NCBI GenBank assembly: GCA_963835825.1 | Contig: CAWIGZ010000001.1 | Coordinates: 2,046,001-2,110,000, forward strand | Reading direction: 5' to 3' | DNA from: JADGRB01 sp963835825 | Lineage (GTDB): Bacteria; Myxococcota_A; Polyangia; Fen-1088 | DNA length: 64,000 nt | Part shown: piece by piece, positions 1 to 9,668 of the stretch | Layout of the letters: each line of letters begins with the position of its first letter | How positions within the stretch are numbered: the first letter of the stretch is position 1 | The notes under the pieces: generated by a model | The model's database searches: none | What the model was told of the DNA's origin: nothing | Seen by the model: only the letters and a program-made list of their open reading frames with translations | Translations under genes and position numbers: made by a program

Positions 1-3000
1 GATCGGCAGCGTCGATTCCCGGCGCAGCACGATCACGTTCGGACGCCCCGGCTCGACGTCCCGGGCCTCGACGAAGCGATACCCGCCTGCGCGGGAGACC
101 ACCAGATCGCCGGAGGTCCCGCGCGCGTCGAGCCGGGCGGCCCCCGGCAGCTCCACCGTGGCGGTCATCCGGATCGGGACGTCGAAGCCGAGCATCAACG
201 CCGTCGAGCGCTGCGGCTCGGCGGCGAAGCGACGCCCGGGCTGCGAACGGAAGAAGGTCGGCTCGATGCGCATCTCCCGCGGACCGGCCGCCGAACGATC
301 TCCGGAACCAGCTCCGGAGACCGCGACGGCCAGGTGGGCGCTGACGAACGAGTAGCGCACGCGCGCCGTGCCGACCCGGCCGGAGGCGTCGCGCGGGACG
401 TCGACCTCCAGATCGCGCAGGCGCGCGCCGGGGAACTGCACCCCCAGCCAGCGCTGCTCGAAGTCCTCGCGCAGACGGACGCGATCGGCGCCGAAGCGAT
501 CGACGAGGTCGGCCCACTCCAGCGCCGGCCACCCGGCCAGCTCCTCCGTCGCCACCGCCGAGCCGCCCCCGCGCTCGTCGAGGCGGATGGTCATGTCGAT
601 GGTCCGTCGATCCTCGCCGGCGGAGCTGCGGGCGATCCCGAAAGAACCGTCGCGCAGGCTGAGGGTGCGGGCCCCGTCGAGCCCGGGCGGAACGTAACCG
701 AACGCCGCGTGGCGCAGCCGCAGATCGGCGTAGACCGTCTTCGGCGCCAGCTTGAACGCGACCAGCGTGTCGGCGAAGTCGTCCAGCTCCTGCGGCGGGG
801 TGGCGGCCCCGGCGTCGGCGACCAGGCGCGAACGGGCCAGCACCACCTCGGCGGGAAGGCCCACCGCCGACGCCAGCGCCAGCGTCAGCGCCACCCGGCT
901 GCCGCGCCCCCGCGCCAGCGTGTACCCGGCGGGCACGGCCAGCTCGTCGCTCGCCTCGATGTTCTCGGTGACCCAGTCGACGATCGCGCCGGCGATCCGC
1001 GCGCGATCGCCGCCCGCCGGGGCCGCGATCTTCTGGGCCAGGGCGGCCACCTCGGGAGAGATCCGAACGGCGTCGTGCAGCTCCTCCGTCAGGTAGCGGG
1101 CCCAGTCCTTCCACCCCACCCCGCTCGACGGGCGGACAGACGGGACGTATTCGATCGCCGGGACGGCCGAGCGCTCGGCGAACAGCTGGGGGACATCGGT
1201 GGCGACGAACGTGGTGAGCTGCGCGCCGTCCGCGGCCAGTCGCTTTTCCGGTCTGGGCGCTCCCGCCCGCGCATCGACGGCGATCGGCAGCCCGGCCGGC
1301 GTCACCAGCACCAGCTCGCTGCGGGCGATGGGGGCGTCGAACGACTGGAAGAAGAAGCGCTCGGACAGGAACCCGGGCGCGAACGCCTCGGAGGGGGCGT
1401 GGGTCTCGAGCAGCTCCCACTCGACGTAGTCGCCGATGGCCAGATCGGCCGCCGAGACGCTCTCCTTGCCGGCGATATCCTCGGGCTCGCGCGTCGTCCC
1501 GTCGGCTTTGTGGGTGCGCAGGGTCAAGATCTCGGCGCCCGCAGGCACCTCGATCTCACCCCAGCGATCGATGGCGTCCTTGCTGTCGACGCGCACGATC
1601 TCGTGCGTGAGGCTCATGGTGGCGCCGCTGCCGAAGACGCGCGTGACCGAGCGATCGAGCACCATCACCGCCGGCGCCGCGTACTGCCGGCCTCTGGCCT
1701 CGAAACGGCGAATGGCCGCCCGCCCGTCGATCCGAAAGTCATCGAGCGGCAGAGGGACCCCCAGCGCGCGCGCCGCCCGGCGCACCTCGGGCACGTCGGG
1801 ACGGATCGCCAACACCTCGGCAACCGTGCGGCGCGCGGCCTCCACCTGACCGGCCGCCACCTGCGCGTCGGCCAGCCGCACCCGGCGCGTCGGCTCCTGG
1901 GGATCGCGCGCCACGAGCGCGGCCAGCTCGGTGACGGCCTCCGCCGCGCGCCCCTTCTCGGACAGCAGCAGGGCCAGCTCCCCGGTCAGGTCGTCGCGAT
2001 CGGGATCGAGCCGGAGCGCCCGCCGCAAGAGCGCGATCCCCGCGGCGTTCTGGCCCCGGGCGCGATAGCGTTCGACCTGGTCGTCGACGTCGCCCCCGCA
2101 TCGTGCCAGCGCCGCACCGAGGGATTCTTCGCGCGACAGCTGGCGCCGCTCTTCCGCTTCCCGCCGCTCGGCCTCGAGCACCGGGCACGGGGTCGCCGAA
2201 CCGGAGCTCTTGGCGACGGCCTTGGCCAGCGCGCCGGCGGCGTCGAAGTCGAGTCCCCGCGCGCCGAGTACCCGGGCCAGCAGGAGCTCGGGCGCCCACC
2301 AGGCGGGGGCCGCGCTCCCGGCCCGGCGCGCGTCGGCCAGGGCGTCCCGGGAGCGATCGTCGTCCAGCTCCAGCGCCGCCAGCCTCTGCCAGGCGCGCGC
2401 CAGATCGGGATCGACGGCGACCGCCTGGTGCAGCGAGCGACGGGCGGCGTCCCGCGAAAGCGTCGCCGGGCGGGTGGGATCCTCACGCGCGATCTCGCCG
2501 GCCAGCGCCAGCCCCACGGCGAACCGGGGCCGGGCGGCCAGACGTTCGAGCGCCTTTGCCACGTCGTCGATCGCGCGGCGCCGAGCGGCGGTGAAGGCGT
2601 CGCAGTAGTCGCGCAACGCCTCCCCCCCTGGCGTGGTGGCCGCCCGCGCCGACGGGAGCTCGGGCCGGAACAGCGGCGGAGCGGACGCGCGCGCCGCCGG
2701 GCCCGGCAGCCGCGGATCGACGAACGCGACCGGGCCGGCCGTCTGGCCCGGGGCCGGCTGCTGCAGCGGCAGCACGAACAGTCCCAGCCGCGCTTCGCCC
2801 CCCGCCGTCGCGATCCGCAGCGTCAGCGCGTGTCGCCCGGCCGCCAGCGAGACGCGGACCGCGGAGAGACGCGGACCGTAGCGCCGCGCCGATCCGTGAA
2901 CCGCCGCCGCGACGCCGTCGATCTCCAGCCGCGCCTCGTCCGAAAATTCGACGACGATGTCATAGTCGCCTCCCGGCACCGCGATGTCCGCACGCAGGAG

Positions 3001-3732
3001 CCGCGCGTCGGGGCGCCCGTCCGCCGACAGGGGGATGTCGAGGTGACAGCCCGACGCCGTGAGCGCCCGCCAGCGCCCGGGGGCGCGCGCCGCGGCCGGC
3101 ACCGGACCGTCGAGATCGAGGTGGGCGAACGGCCCCAGCGCTCCGACCTCGAACGCCAGGCGCGCGCAGCCGTCCTGGCTGGCCGCCCGCGCCAGCGCCT
3201 CCGCGTCGTCGGCCTCGCGGGCGATCTCGTCGCCGAGGTGGGCCAGCTCGACGCGGGCGAGCCAGGGGAGCGCCGGCGCGCTGGCCAGGGTGACCGGGCG
3301 CAACGTCGCGGCGATCCGCGTCCGGTCGGCCGGCCCGATCTCACCCCACAGATCGCGCACGCGGCCCGCGGCCACCTCGGCCAGCGGCGCCGACGCCGCG
3401 TCCGTCCTGGAGGCGAGCGCGTTCAGAACCGCCACCTCGTCGCCGAGCGCCGTCAAGCTCTCGCCCCGTTCGTAAGAGATCGTCGCGCGCCCGAGGAGGG
3501 CGACCGGATCTGCCGGCGCCGCGGTGAGGCGGGCGGCGAAGAGGCGCGCGGCCTCGGCGCGCCGGCCGTCGGCAAGCGCGTCCCACCCGGCCAGCGCCGG
3601 ATCGGGCGCGGGCGCCGGCCGCACCGGCAGCGTGGCGCACCCGGTGATCGACAGGAGGCCGGCCGACACCGGCAAGGTGGAAAGCAGCGCGCCGAGCGCC
3701 ACCCGAACCATCGCGCGAACGGGGCGCTTCAC
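1..3732 (-). CDS. Secreted DUF3857/transglutaminase-like TPR lipoprotein, degenerate, 3' end outside window
   Basis: The frame is open from a GTG at 3732 to the window edge, giving at least 1244 residues. The start overlaps the stop of the upstream gene (GTGA), so the two are translationally coupled. The N-terminus has a hydrophobic segment ending in a lipobox-like ITGC. TPR-like helical repeats rich in Ala and Leu follow, then a C-terminal region with the DUF3857 plus transglutaminase layout of its neighbour. Where the neighbour has the catalytic FGDCKDKA motif, this protein reads RGRGSRVAL, so Cys is replaced by Ser. The His position (FDHAIV in the neighbour) reads ADTLVA. I infer a non-catalytic paralogue arising from an old duplication, probably acting with its neighbour in the envelope. 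The role is unknown. Confidence 0.75.
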   Translation of the reverse strand, partial: MKRPVRAMVRVALGALLSTLPVSAGLLSITGCATLPVRPAPAPDPALAGWDALADGRRAEAARLFAARLTAAPADPVALLGRATISYERGESLTALGDEVAVLNALASRTDAASAPLAEVAAGRVRDLWGEIGPADRTRIAATLRPVTLASAPALPWLARVELAHLGDEIAREADDAEALARAASQDGCARLAFEVGALGPFAHLDLDGPVPAAARAPGRWRALTASGCHLDIPLSADGRPDARLLRADIAVPGGDYDIVVEFSDEARLEIDGVAAAVHGSARRYGPRLSAVRVSLAAGRHALTLRIATAGGEARLGLFVLPLQQPAPGQTAGPVAFVDPRLPGPAARASAPPLFRPELPSARAATTPGGEALRDYCDAFTAARRRAIDDVAKALERLAARPRFAVGLALAGEIAREDPTRPATLSRDAARRSLHQAVAVDPDLARAWQRLAALELDDDRSRDALADARRAGSAAPAWWAPELLLARVLGARGLDFDAAGALAKAVAKSSGSATPCPVLEAERREAEERRQLSREESLGAALARCGGDVDDQVERYRARGQNAAGIALLRRALRLDPDRDDLTGELALLLSEKGRAAEAVTELAALVARDPQEPTRRVRLADAQVAAGQVEAARRTVAEVLAIRPDVPEVRRAARALGVPLPLDDFRIDGRAAIRRFEARGRQYAAPAVMVLDRSVTRVFGSGATMSLTHEIVRVDSKDAIDRWGEIEVPAGAEILTLRTHKADGTTREPEDIAGKESVSAADLAIGDYVEWELLETHAPSEAFAPGFLSERFFFQSFDAPIARSELVLVTPAGLPIAVDARAGAPRPEKRLAADGAQLTTFVATDVPQLFAERSAVPAIEYVPSVRPSSGVGWKDWARYLTEELHDAVRISPEVAALAQKIAAPAGGDRARIAGAIVDWVTENIEASDELAVPAGYTLARGRGSRVALTLALASAVGLPAEVVLARSRLVADAGAATPPQELDDFADTLVAFKLAPKTVYADLRLRHAAFGYVPPGLDGARTLSLRDGSFGIARSSAGEDRRTIDMTIRLDERGGGSAVATEELAGWPALEWADLVDRFGADRVRLREDFEQRWLGVQFPGARLRDLEVDVPRDASGRVGTARVRYSFVSAHLAVAVSGAGSGDRSAAGPREMRIEPTFFRSQPGRRFAAEPQRSTALMLGFDVPIRMTATVELPGAARLDARGTSGDLVVSRAGGYRFVEARDVEPGRPNVIVLRRESTLPI

Positions 3733-6700
3733 GAGCCCGCCTCGCCCGGGCCGACCACCAGCTTCACCTGGAGAGCAGCGTCGATCTCCCCCAAGAAGGC
3801 GCGGAAGCGCGGGTACTCGTCGGGCGCGATCCGCGAGCGCGCCACGTCGAGGAACGACTTGACCCGCACGACGTCACCGGCGGCGCTCACCTCCAGGTGA
3901 AACCGGCCGAACGCGCTTTCGATCTCCCGCCCGCCTTCACCTCCGAGACCGCCGTCGAGAATTCGCCAGCCCGCCGGCAGGTGATAGGTCACCTCCTCGT
4001 CGTGTTGCCAGGGATAGGCGAGCACCAGATCCTGGCGGCGGGTCGACAGCCGGGCGTAGGTGCGCACGAAATCGGGATCGCGCCCGCTCACCGGCAGCTC
4101 GAGCGAAGCGCCGGAGAGCGGCTGGCCGTAGCGCGGGACGATCACCGACGACCGCACCGTGACGGGCGCGTCGCGATTTTCGATCGCCGGCATCTCGACG
4201 GAGGCGAGCCGCGCGCCGGGGAAACGGCCGGCCCACACCCGGCCGTATCGTTCGGACCGCTGCCCGGGCGTCTGGTAGTGCTCGCGCCAGTTGGCGGCCG
4301 CCGCGCCCCGGATCGAGAGCGACTCGTCGATGTGCGCGTCGCCGGCAGCGTCGACGGCCACCTGCCAGCGCCGTTCCACCCGGCTGGCGCTGGAAGGGAG
4401 CACCGGCGTCTCGGTCAGAAGGCCCCCGTGCGGGCCGACCCGCAGCACCATCGCCCCCTGATCCTCCGTCGGCAGCTCGGCCAGGCCGGAGAACTCCGCC
4501 GTCCCGTCGAGATAGAGAGCGAGCTTGGGCACGTAGACGATCGCGTGATCGAACACGGCCAGCGAGGCCGGTTGCGGGTCGAGCCGCCCGCCGTGCCGGG
4601 TGCGCAGCAGGACCAACTCGGCGTCGACCCCGACCTCGCGCAGGAGCGACACCATCAACGATGCCTTGTCCTTGCAGTCGCCGAAGCGCCGCGCCAGCAC
4701 CTGCGTCACCTTGTAGGGCTTGTAGCCGTGGATGCCGAACTCGAGCCCCACGTACCGGGTGTTCTCGACGACGAAGTTGTAGATCGCGCGCACCCGCGCC
4801 TCGTCGGACATCTCGGGCGTGACCAGGCCGCGCGCCGTCTGGCGGACGTCGTCGTCGGCGGTCAGCTGATCTTCGACCAGGTGCCAGTACCAGGCGCCGA
4901 CCTCGGCCCAGGTCGCGTAGGTGCTGACGTGCAGGTAAGGGCCCGTCTCCGCCGTCCCGGGCATGGCCGGCTCGGCGTCGACCTTGGCGACGTCGGTGGC
5001 GGCGAACCGGTAGATGCGCTCGTCGCCGTCGACGGAGGTCTTCTGTTCGAGCCGCGCGAGACGCGGGACATTGGAGTGGATCGGCCGGCTCTGGGGCGCG
5101 ATGAGCGTGTAGTCCCAGCGGCGCTTGGGGATCGTCTCGGCGATGTACTGCAGATCGCCGAAGTAGTCGGCCATCTGGTTCTCGCTGCCGACGTCGTCGA
5201 CCAGATACTGGATCTCGACCACGTCGCCCGGGCGCAGCCCCTCGAAGCGGACGATCTCGGCCCGGTTGTCGTAGTAGAGGCCGTACCACGGTTCGGAGAG
5301 ATCCTCGTCGCTGCGGTCGGTCGCCTCCAGCACCTCGAGGGCGCCCCGCGCGTCCCGGCGGTAGATGCGGGCCTGACGGATGTCGACCTCCTCGCTGCCA
5401 GGGCGTGTAGTGAACCTCGAACTCCTTGTTGTCCTCGGCGCCGCGCTCGGTGAGCACCTCGACGACGCGCTGGGCGAACGTTCGTGACAGGCCGTTCTTG
5501 TGCACCCGAACCACCCGGCGATCGAGCAGCACCACCGCCGTGTCCCCCGCCGCTGCCAGCGTGGGCGGGTGGGCCGGCACGAGCGCGCTGGCGTCCTCCG
5601 CGAAGCGACGCGCCAGCTCGTCGGCCGCCGCCGGATCGCCGTGATCGCCAGCGACCAGGGCATCGACATAGCGTTTGAGCTCGGGATCCTGGGGCCGCAG
5701 CACCAGCGCGCCCCGCAGGTGGACCAGCGCCTCGTCGATCCGCCCCAGGCGGCGGAGCAGCTTGCCGAGCGCGATCTGCGCCGAGGGCTCATCCGGCAGC
5801 CGCCCCGCCAGCGCCGTGAGCCCCGCCAGCGCCCGGTCGGCCTCCCCGGCCCCCTCGTCGAACCGCGCCAGCTCGATGGCCAGCGACGGCAGATCGGGGC
5901 GCAGCGCCGCCGCGGCCACGAGACGGGCGCGGGCCTCCCCGGCGTCGCCCCGATCGCGCGCCCGCGCGGCGAGCTGGTGCAGAAGGTCGACCTCGATCCG
6001 GCGCTCGCCCGAGAGCGCCGCCAGCAGGCGATCGCTGGCGCCTCGACGACCCGCCGCCTCGTAGAGGCGGGCCGCCGCCCGGCGGACCCGCGGCAGCGCC
6101 TGCACCGCCGGCGACAAGGCTTCGAGTCGCGTCAGCGCCGCCATCGGCAGCGTCGCCTCGGACTCTTGGTCGGCGAGCGCCAGGGCCGCCGGCCAGCAGC
6201 CGGGATCGAGCGCGAGCGCGCTGCGAAACGACTCCGTCGCCCGCGTCTCTCGCCGTTCGGTCCGGGCCAGCTCCCCGAGCCGCGCCAGCAACAGCGCGCG
6301 CCAGGGCGCGGAGATCGGCAGCTCTCCCGCCCGTTCGAGATCGCGCCTTCGTTCGTCGTCGTTGTCGGCGACCTCGGCCGCCACCAGGTAGCCGCCCAGC
6401 GTCGGCCGCGCGGCCAGCGAGCGCTGCGCGGCGTCCGCGGCAGCGTGGGCGTCGCGGTCCCGCGGGGCGATCCAGGCCAGCGCGCGCGCCAGATCGAGCC
6501 AGGCATCGGCCGCCGCCTCGCCGCTCGCCGCCTTCGCGCGCAGCGCCAGCAGCCGGTCGAGCGAAACGACCGGGACCTTCCCCCCGGATCGCGCTGTCGC
6601 CGTCGCCTTCGCCCACTTGGTGTCCCGCGGCGGGAGCTCCGCCTGGCTGCCGAGGTGCAACGGCGCACCGGACGGATCGGTCAGCCGGGCGTAGAGCCGC

Positions 6701-7494
6701 CAGGCACCGTCGACGACGACCGTCTTGATGAGGATCCGATTCCACCCGCGTCCCAGCCAGACCGGGGCCGCGTCCTGATCGAGCACCGGGGGCCGGACCA
6801 CGTCCTCGGCGAACACCAGCGCGCCGTTGACCCAGATCTTGATCGGTCCCGGCGAACCGATGCGCAGCGCCGCCGCACGGTCGCGATCGCTGTGGACGAA
6901 GGCCGCCACGTAAGCGACCGCCTGGTCGTCGGGACGCAGGAGGCCGTCGAGGTAAAGCGCCCCTTCGCGGATGGCGGCGTCCCCCGCCCGCCATCCGACG
7001 TCGTGGACCTTTCCGGGATACCTGCGCGAGCTGCGGGCGAGCTCCGATGCCGGCTCGGTTTCCGGCGGGAACGCCGTCCGGAAGCTGGCGCGCCCCTCTC
7101 CGAACGGACCGATCACGAACGGGTGGGCGAGAAAACCGAGACCGCCCCGCAGCGAGGCGGCCTCCTCGGTCGCGCCGCGCTCGTCGCACAGGTGCGCCAA
7201 CAGGAACGCCGCCTGCGCGGCGACCAGCGGATGCGCCCCGGCGCCGACCCCGCCGCGGACCGCCGCCTCCAGCGCCGCCGGCGGCACGGCCTCATCGAGC
7301 TCCGCCAGCTCCGCCAGCGCGGCGATCGCTTCCGGCTTGCCGGCCTCCGCGCGGAGCCGCGCACCAGCCCGCGCCAGCACTTCGTCGTACGGACTCGCGG
7401 TCTCCGTCGCTGTCGCCGCGTCGGCCCCGGGGCGACCGACGCTGGTCACGACGACGCAAAACACCAGCGCCGTCGCTGCCCGATTCTTCACCAT
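3729..7494 (-). CDS. Secreted TPR protein with DUF3857 and transglutaminase-like domains (one frameshift)
   Basis: ATG at 7494 begins a signal-peptide-like stretch (VKNRAATALVFCVVV). About 650 residues of TPR-like repeats follow, then DUF3857 and a transglutaminase-like core. The Cys-His-Asp triad is visible as FGDCKDKA, FDHAIV and LDGTAEF. The frame changes once near 5400: removing one base between ACGCCC and GGCAGC joins the two halves as HYTPGSEEVDIRQ, giving about 1254 residues. Proteins of this architecture are exported and are predicted cysteine proteases or cross-linking enzymes, but the substrate is not known. The gene is followed by a degenerate paralogue overlapping its stop. It lies downstream of the ECF sigma factor gene on the same strand, separated by a hairpin element. 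Confidence 0.75.
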
Positions 7495-7535
7495 GGGCCG
7501 GCGCGATTATAGCCGGAAAAGAGGTACGATCACGT

Positions 7536-7602
7536 GGACGGAGTGCGGCTCCGCCGCACGTAGTCCGTCGCGGGGGGCGCGGGACCCTCTCAGGGTCCCG
7601 CG
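7536..7602 (-). repeat. Two-hairpin intergenic element R1, likely terminator for the sigma factor gene
   Basis: Directly after the sigma factor stop lies an 11-bp stem with a 3-base loop (CGCGGGACCCT / AGGGTCCCGCG, 7578-7602). A second stem follows (TGCGGC/GCCGCA, 7544-7558), flanked by GTCCGTC and GGACGG. The whole unit recurs in the opposite orientation at 46323-46394, so it is a dispersed element rather than a simple terminator. There is no T run. Confidence 0.6.
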
Positions 7603-7603
7603 G

Positions 7604-8236
7604 TTAACGCTGATCGAAGTAGCGGGTGATCGCGTCGCGCAGGGCCAGACGTGCGCGATGGAGCCGGGTCTTCACCGTAGGGATCGAGATCTCGAGCACC
7701 TCGGCCGTCTCCTCGGTCGACAGCCCCTCGACGTCGCGAATGATGAACACGGTCCGGTAGATCTCGGGCAGCTCGTCCACGGCCTTTTGGATTCGGCGGC
7801 GCAGCTCGTCCGACTGCAGCTCGTCGTCGGGGCGCTTCGCCCAGTTCTCCCCCGCCGCCGCGACCTGACCGTAGTTGTCGAGGTAGTCGACCGGAAGCTC
7901 TTCGGTCGAGATCTCGGGGTGGCGGCGCTGCGCCCGCAGCCGCATCAGGGCCGTATTGGTGGCGACCCGGTAGAGCCAGCTGCCGAACTGCGAGTCCCCC
8001 TTGAAGGTGTCGAGCTTCCGCCACACCAGGAGGAACGTGTCCTGCACGATCTCCTTGGCCTCCGTCTCGTTGCGGACGAAGCGGAAGGCCAGGCGAAAAA
8101 TCTTGTCCTCATAGCGGTCGACCAGCTGCTCGAAGGCCGCGAAGTCCTTCGTCCGCGCGCGCGCGACGAGCTCCTCGTCCGTGACGACGGCGGCGGCGTT
8201 GGATTCGGGCGGCGTTGGGGGTGGCAGGGTCGGCAT
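7604..8236 (-). CDS. RNA polymerase sigma factor, ECF (RpoE-like) family
   Basis: 210 residues from ATG 8236. Region 2 is seen as LVDRYEDKIFRLAFRFV followed by the conserved EIVQDTFLLVWRK and SWLYRVATNTALMRLR. Region 4 has ELPEIYRTVFIIRDVEG, then the helix-turn-helix VLEISIPTVKTRLHRAR. Between them is an acidic linker of ordinary length. ECF sigma factors direct RNA polymerase to stress or envelope regulons and are often controlled by an anti-sigma factor. No anti-sigma gene is adjacent: the downstream gene is a large secreted protein and the divergent neighbour is a peptidase. The final residues RDAITRYFDQR are typical. The target promoter class cannot be read from the sequence. Confidence 0.9.
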   Translation of the reverse strand: MPTLPPPTPPESNAAAVVTDEELVARARTKDFAAFEQLVDRYEDKIFRLAFRFVRNETEAKEIVQDTFLLVWRKLDTFKGDSQFGSWLYRVATNTALMRLRAQRRHPEISTEELPVDYLDNYGQVAAAGENWAKRPDDELQSDELRRRIQKAVDELPEIYRTVFIIRDVEGLSTEETAEVLEISIPTVKTRLHRARLALRDAITRYFDQR

Positions 8237-8300
8237 CGGAAGCGAGCTCCGAATTCTCCCAGATAATGACCTCCGCCGATAGCGTGGTAAGACATCGCGC

Positions 8301-9668
8301 ATGCATGCACGGGCCGCGGCGGCTTTGGCGCTCCTGGCCGGCACGACGGCACCGCCGTCACCGTCGGCGGATTTGCCACAGATCAACTTCGAAAAGTACA
8401 CGCTCCCGAACGGGCTGGAGGTGATCCTGCACGAGGACCACCGGATGCCGGAGGTGGCGGTCGACGTCTGGTACAAGGTCGGCTCGCGGGACGAGGCGCC
8501 CGGCCACACCGGCTTCGCGCACCTCTTCGAGCACATCATGTTCCAGGGGACCAAGCACATCCCCGAGGACAAATATTTCGAGTTTCTCCAGAAGGCCGGC
8601 GCCTCCAACGTGAACGGGTCGACGGCCGCCGACCGCACCAATTACTTCGAGGTCGTCCCGGCCAACCAGCTCGAGCTGGCGCTCTGGCTGGAGAGCGACC
8701 GGATGGGGTTCCTGCTCGACCGGCCGTCCTTCAAGGCGACGCTCGACAACCAGCGGGACGTGGTCAAGAACGAGAAGCGCCAGCGCTACGAGAACCGTCC
8801 GGCCGGCCTCATCTCCCACGTCCTGGCCGAGGCGCTCTACCCGCCCGATCACCCCTACCACCACGAGGTGATCGGGTCGATGGAGGACCTCTCCGCCGCG
8901 TCGGTGGCCGACGTGCAGGCATTCTTCCGGTCCTACTACGCGCCCGGGAACGCCACCTTGACCATCGCCGGCGACTTCGATCGGGCCAGGACCAAGGAGC
9001 TGGTCGACCGGTACTTCGGCCCGATCCCGGCCGGCCCGCCGGTGGTCCGTCGCGCCGGGGGCCAGGTCCGCCTGGCGGCGCCGCAGCGGATCGCCATGGA
9101 GGCGAAGATCCAGCAGCCGCAGCTCTACATCGACTACCCGTCGCCCGCCAACTTCGCGCCCGGCGACAGGGAGCTCGACGTGCTGGCCAACCTCCTCGGC
9201 AACGGCAAGTCGTCGCGCCTGTACAAACGGCTCGTCTACGACCTCAAGATCGCCCAGTCGGTGAGCGCGTCCCAGCAGAGCCAGCTTCTCGCCAGCACCT
9301 TCGAGATCACCGCCTCGCCCATGCCGGGGCACACGCTCGACGAGATCCTGGCGGTCATCGATCAGGAGATCGCCGCGCTCAAGGCCAAGCCGGTCGACGA
9401 CGCCGAGCTCAGTCGGGCCAAGAACCAGATCGAATCGGAGGTGGTGCGCAGCCTCGAGCCCCTGCTGGCCCGCGCCGAGCGGCTCCAGTCGTACAACTAC
9501 CTCCTCAACCAGCCGGGGTACCTGACCGAGGACCTCCGCCGTTACCGCGCCGTCGACGCCGCCGCCGTCCAGCGCGCCGCCCAGGATGTTCTCAACGAGG
9601 ACGGGCGGGTGGTGGTGACGATCGATCCCAATCCCGACGCGCCGATCATGGGACGGGTGAAGAAATGA
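8301..9668 (+). CDS. M16 family zinc metallopeptidase (active subunit)
   Basis: 455 residues with a short hydrophobic, probably secretory N-terminus (HARAAAALALLAGT). The inverted zinc motif of M16 peptidases, HxxEH, is present as HLFEH near residue 76. The downstream conserved stretch VVKNEKRQRYENRP supplies the distal Glu. The C-terminal half has the second M16 fold. M16B enzymes of this size act as pairs of a catalytic and a structural subunit. The next gene overlaps the stop by four bases (ATGA) and encodes the second M16 protein without the zinc motif, which fits a heterodimeric periplasmic peptidase. The substrate is not predictable. Confidence 0.9.
   Translation: MHARAAAALALLAGTTAPPSPSADLPQINFEKYTLPNGLEVILHEDHRMPEVAVDVWYKVGSRDEAPGHTGFAHLFEHIMFQGTKHIPEDKYFEFLQKAGASNVNGSTAADRTNYFEVVPANQLELALWLESDRMGFLLDRPSFKATLDNQRDVVKNEKRQRYENRPAGLISHVLAEALYPPDHPYHHEVIGSMEDLSAASVADVQAFFRSYYAPGNATLTIAGDFDRARTKELVDRYFGPIPAGPPVVRRAGGQVRLAAPQRIAMEAKIQQPQLYIDYPSPANFAPGDRELDVLANLLGNGKSSRLYKRLVYDLKIAQSVSASQQSQLLASTFEITASPMPGHTLDEILAVIDQEIAALKAKPVDDAELSRAKNQIESEVVRSLEPLLARAERLQSYNYLLNQPGYLTEDLRRYRAVDAAAVQRAAQDVLNEDGRVVVTIDPNPDAPIMGRVKK

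Noticed and set aside
334..3900. Very long plus-strand open frame opposite the first two genes
   Set aside because: Its product is Arg/Pro/Gly/Ala-rich without any family motif, while the minus strand encodes a coherent lipoprotein with domain similarity to its neighbour. Long antisense frames are expected at this GC content.
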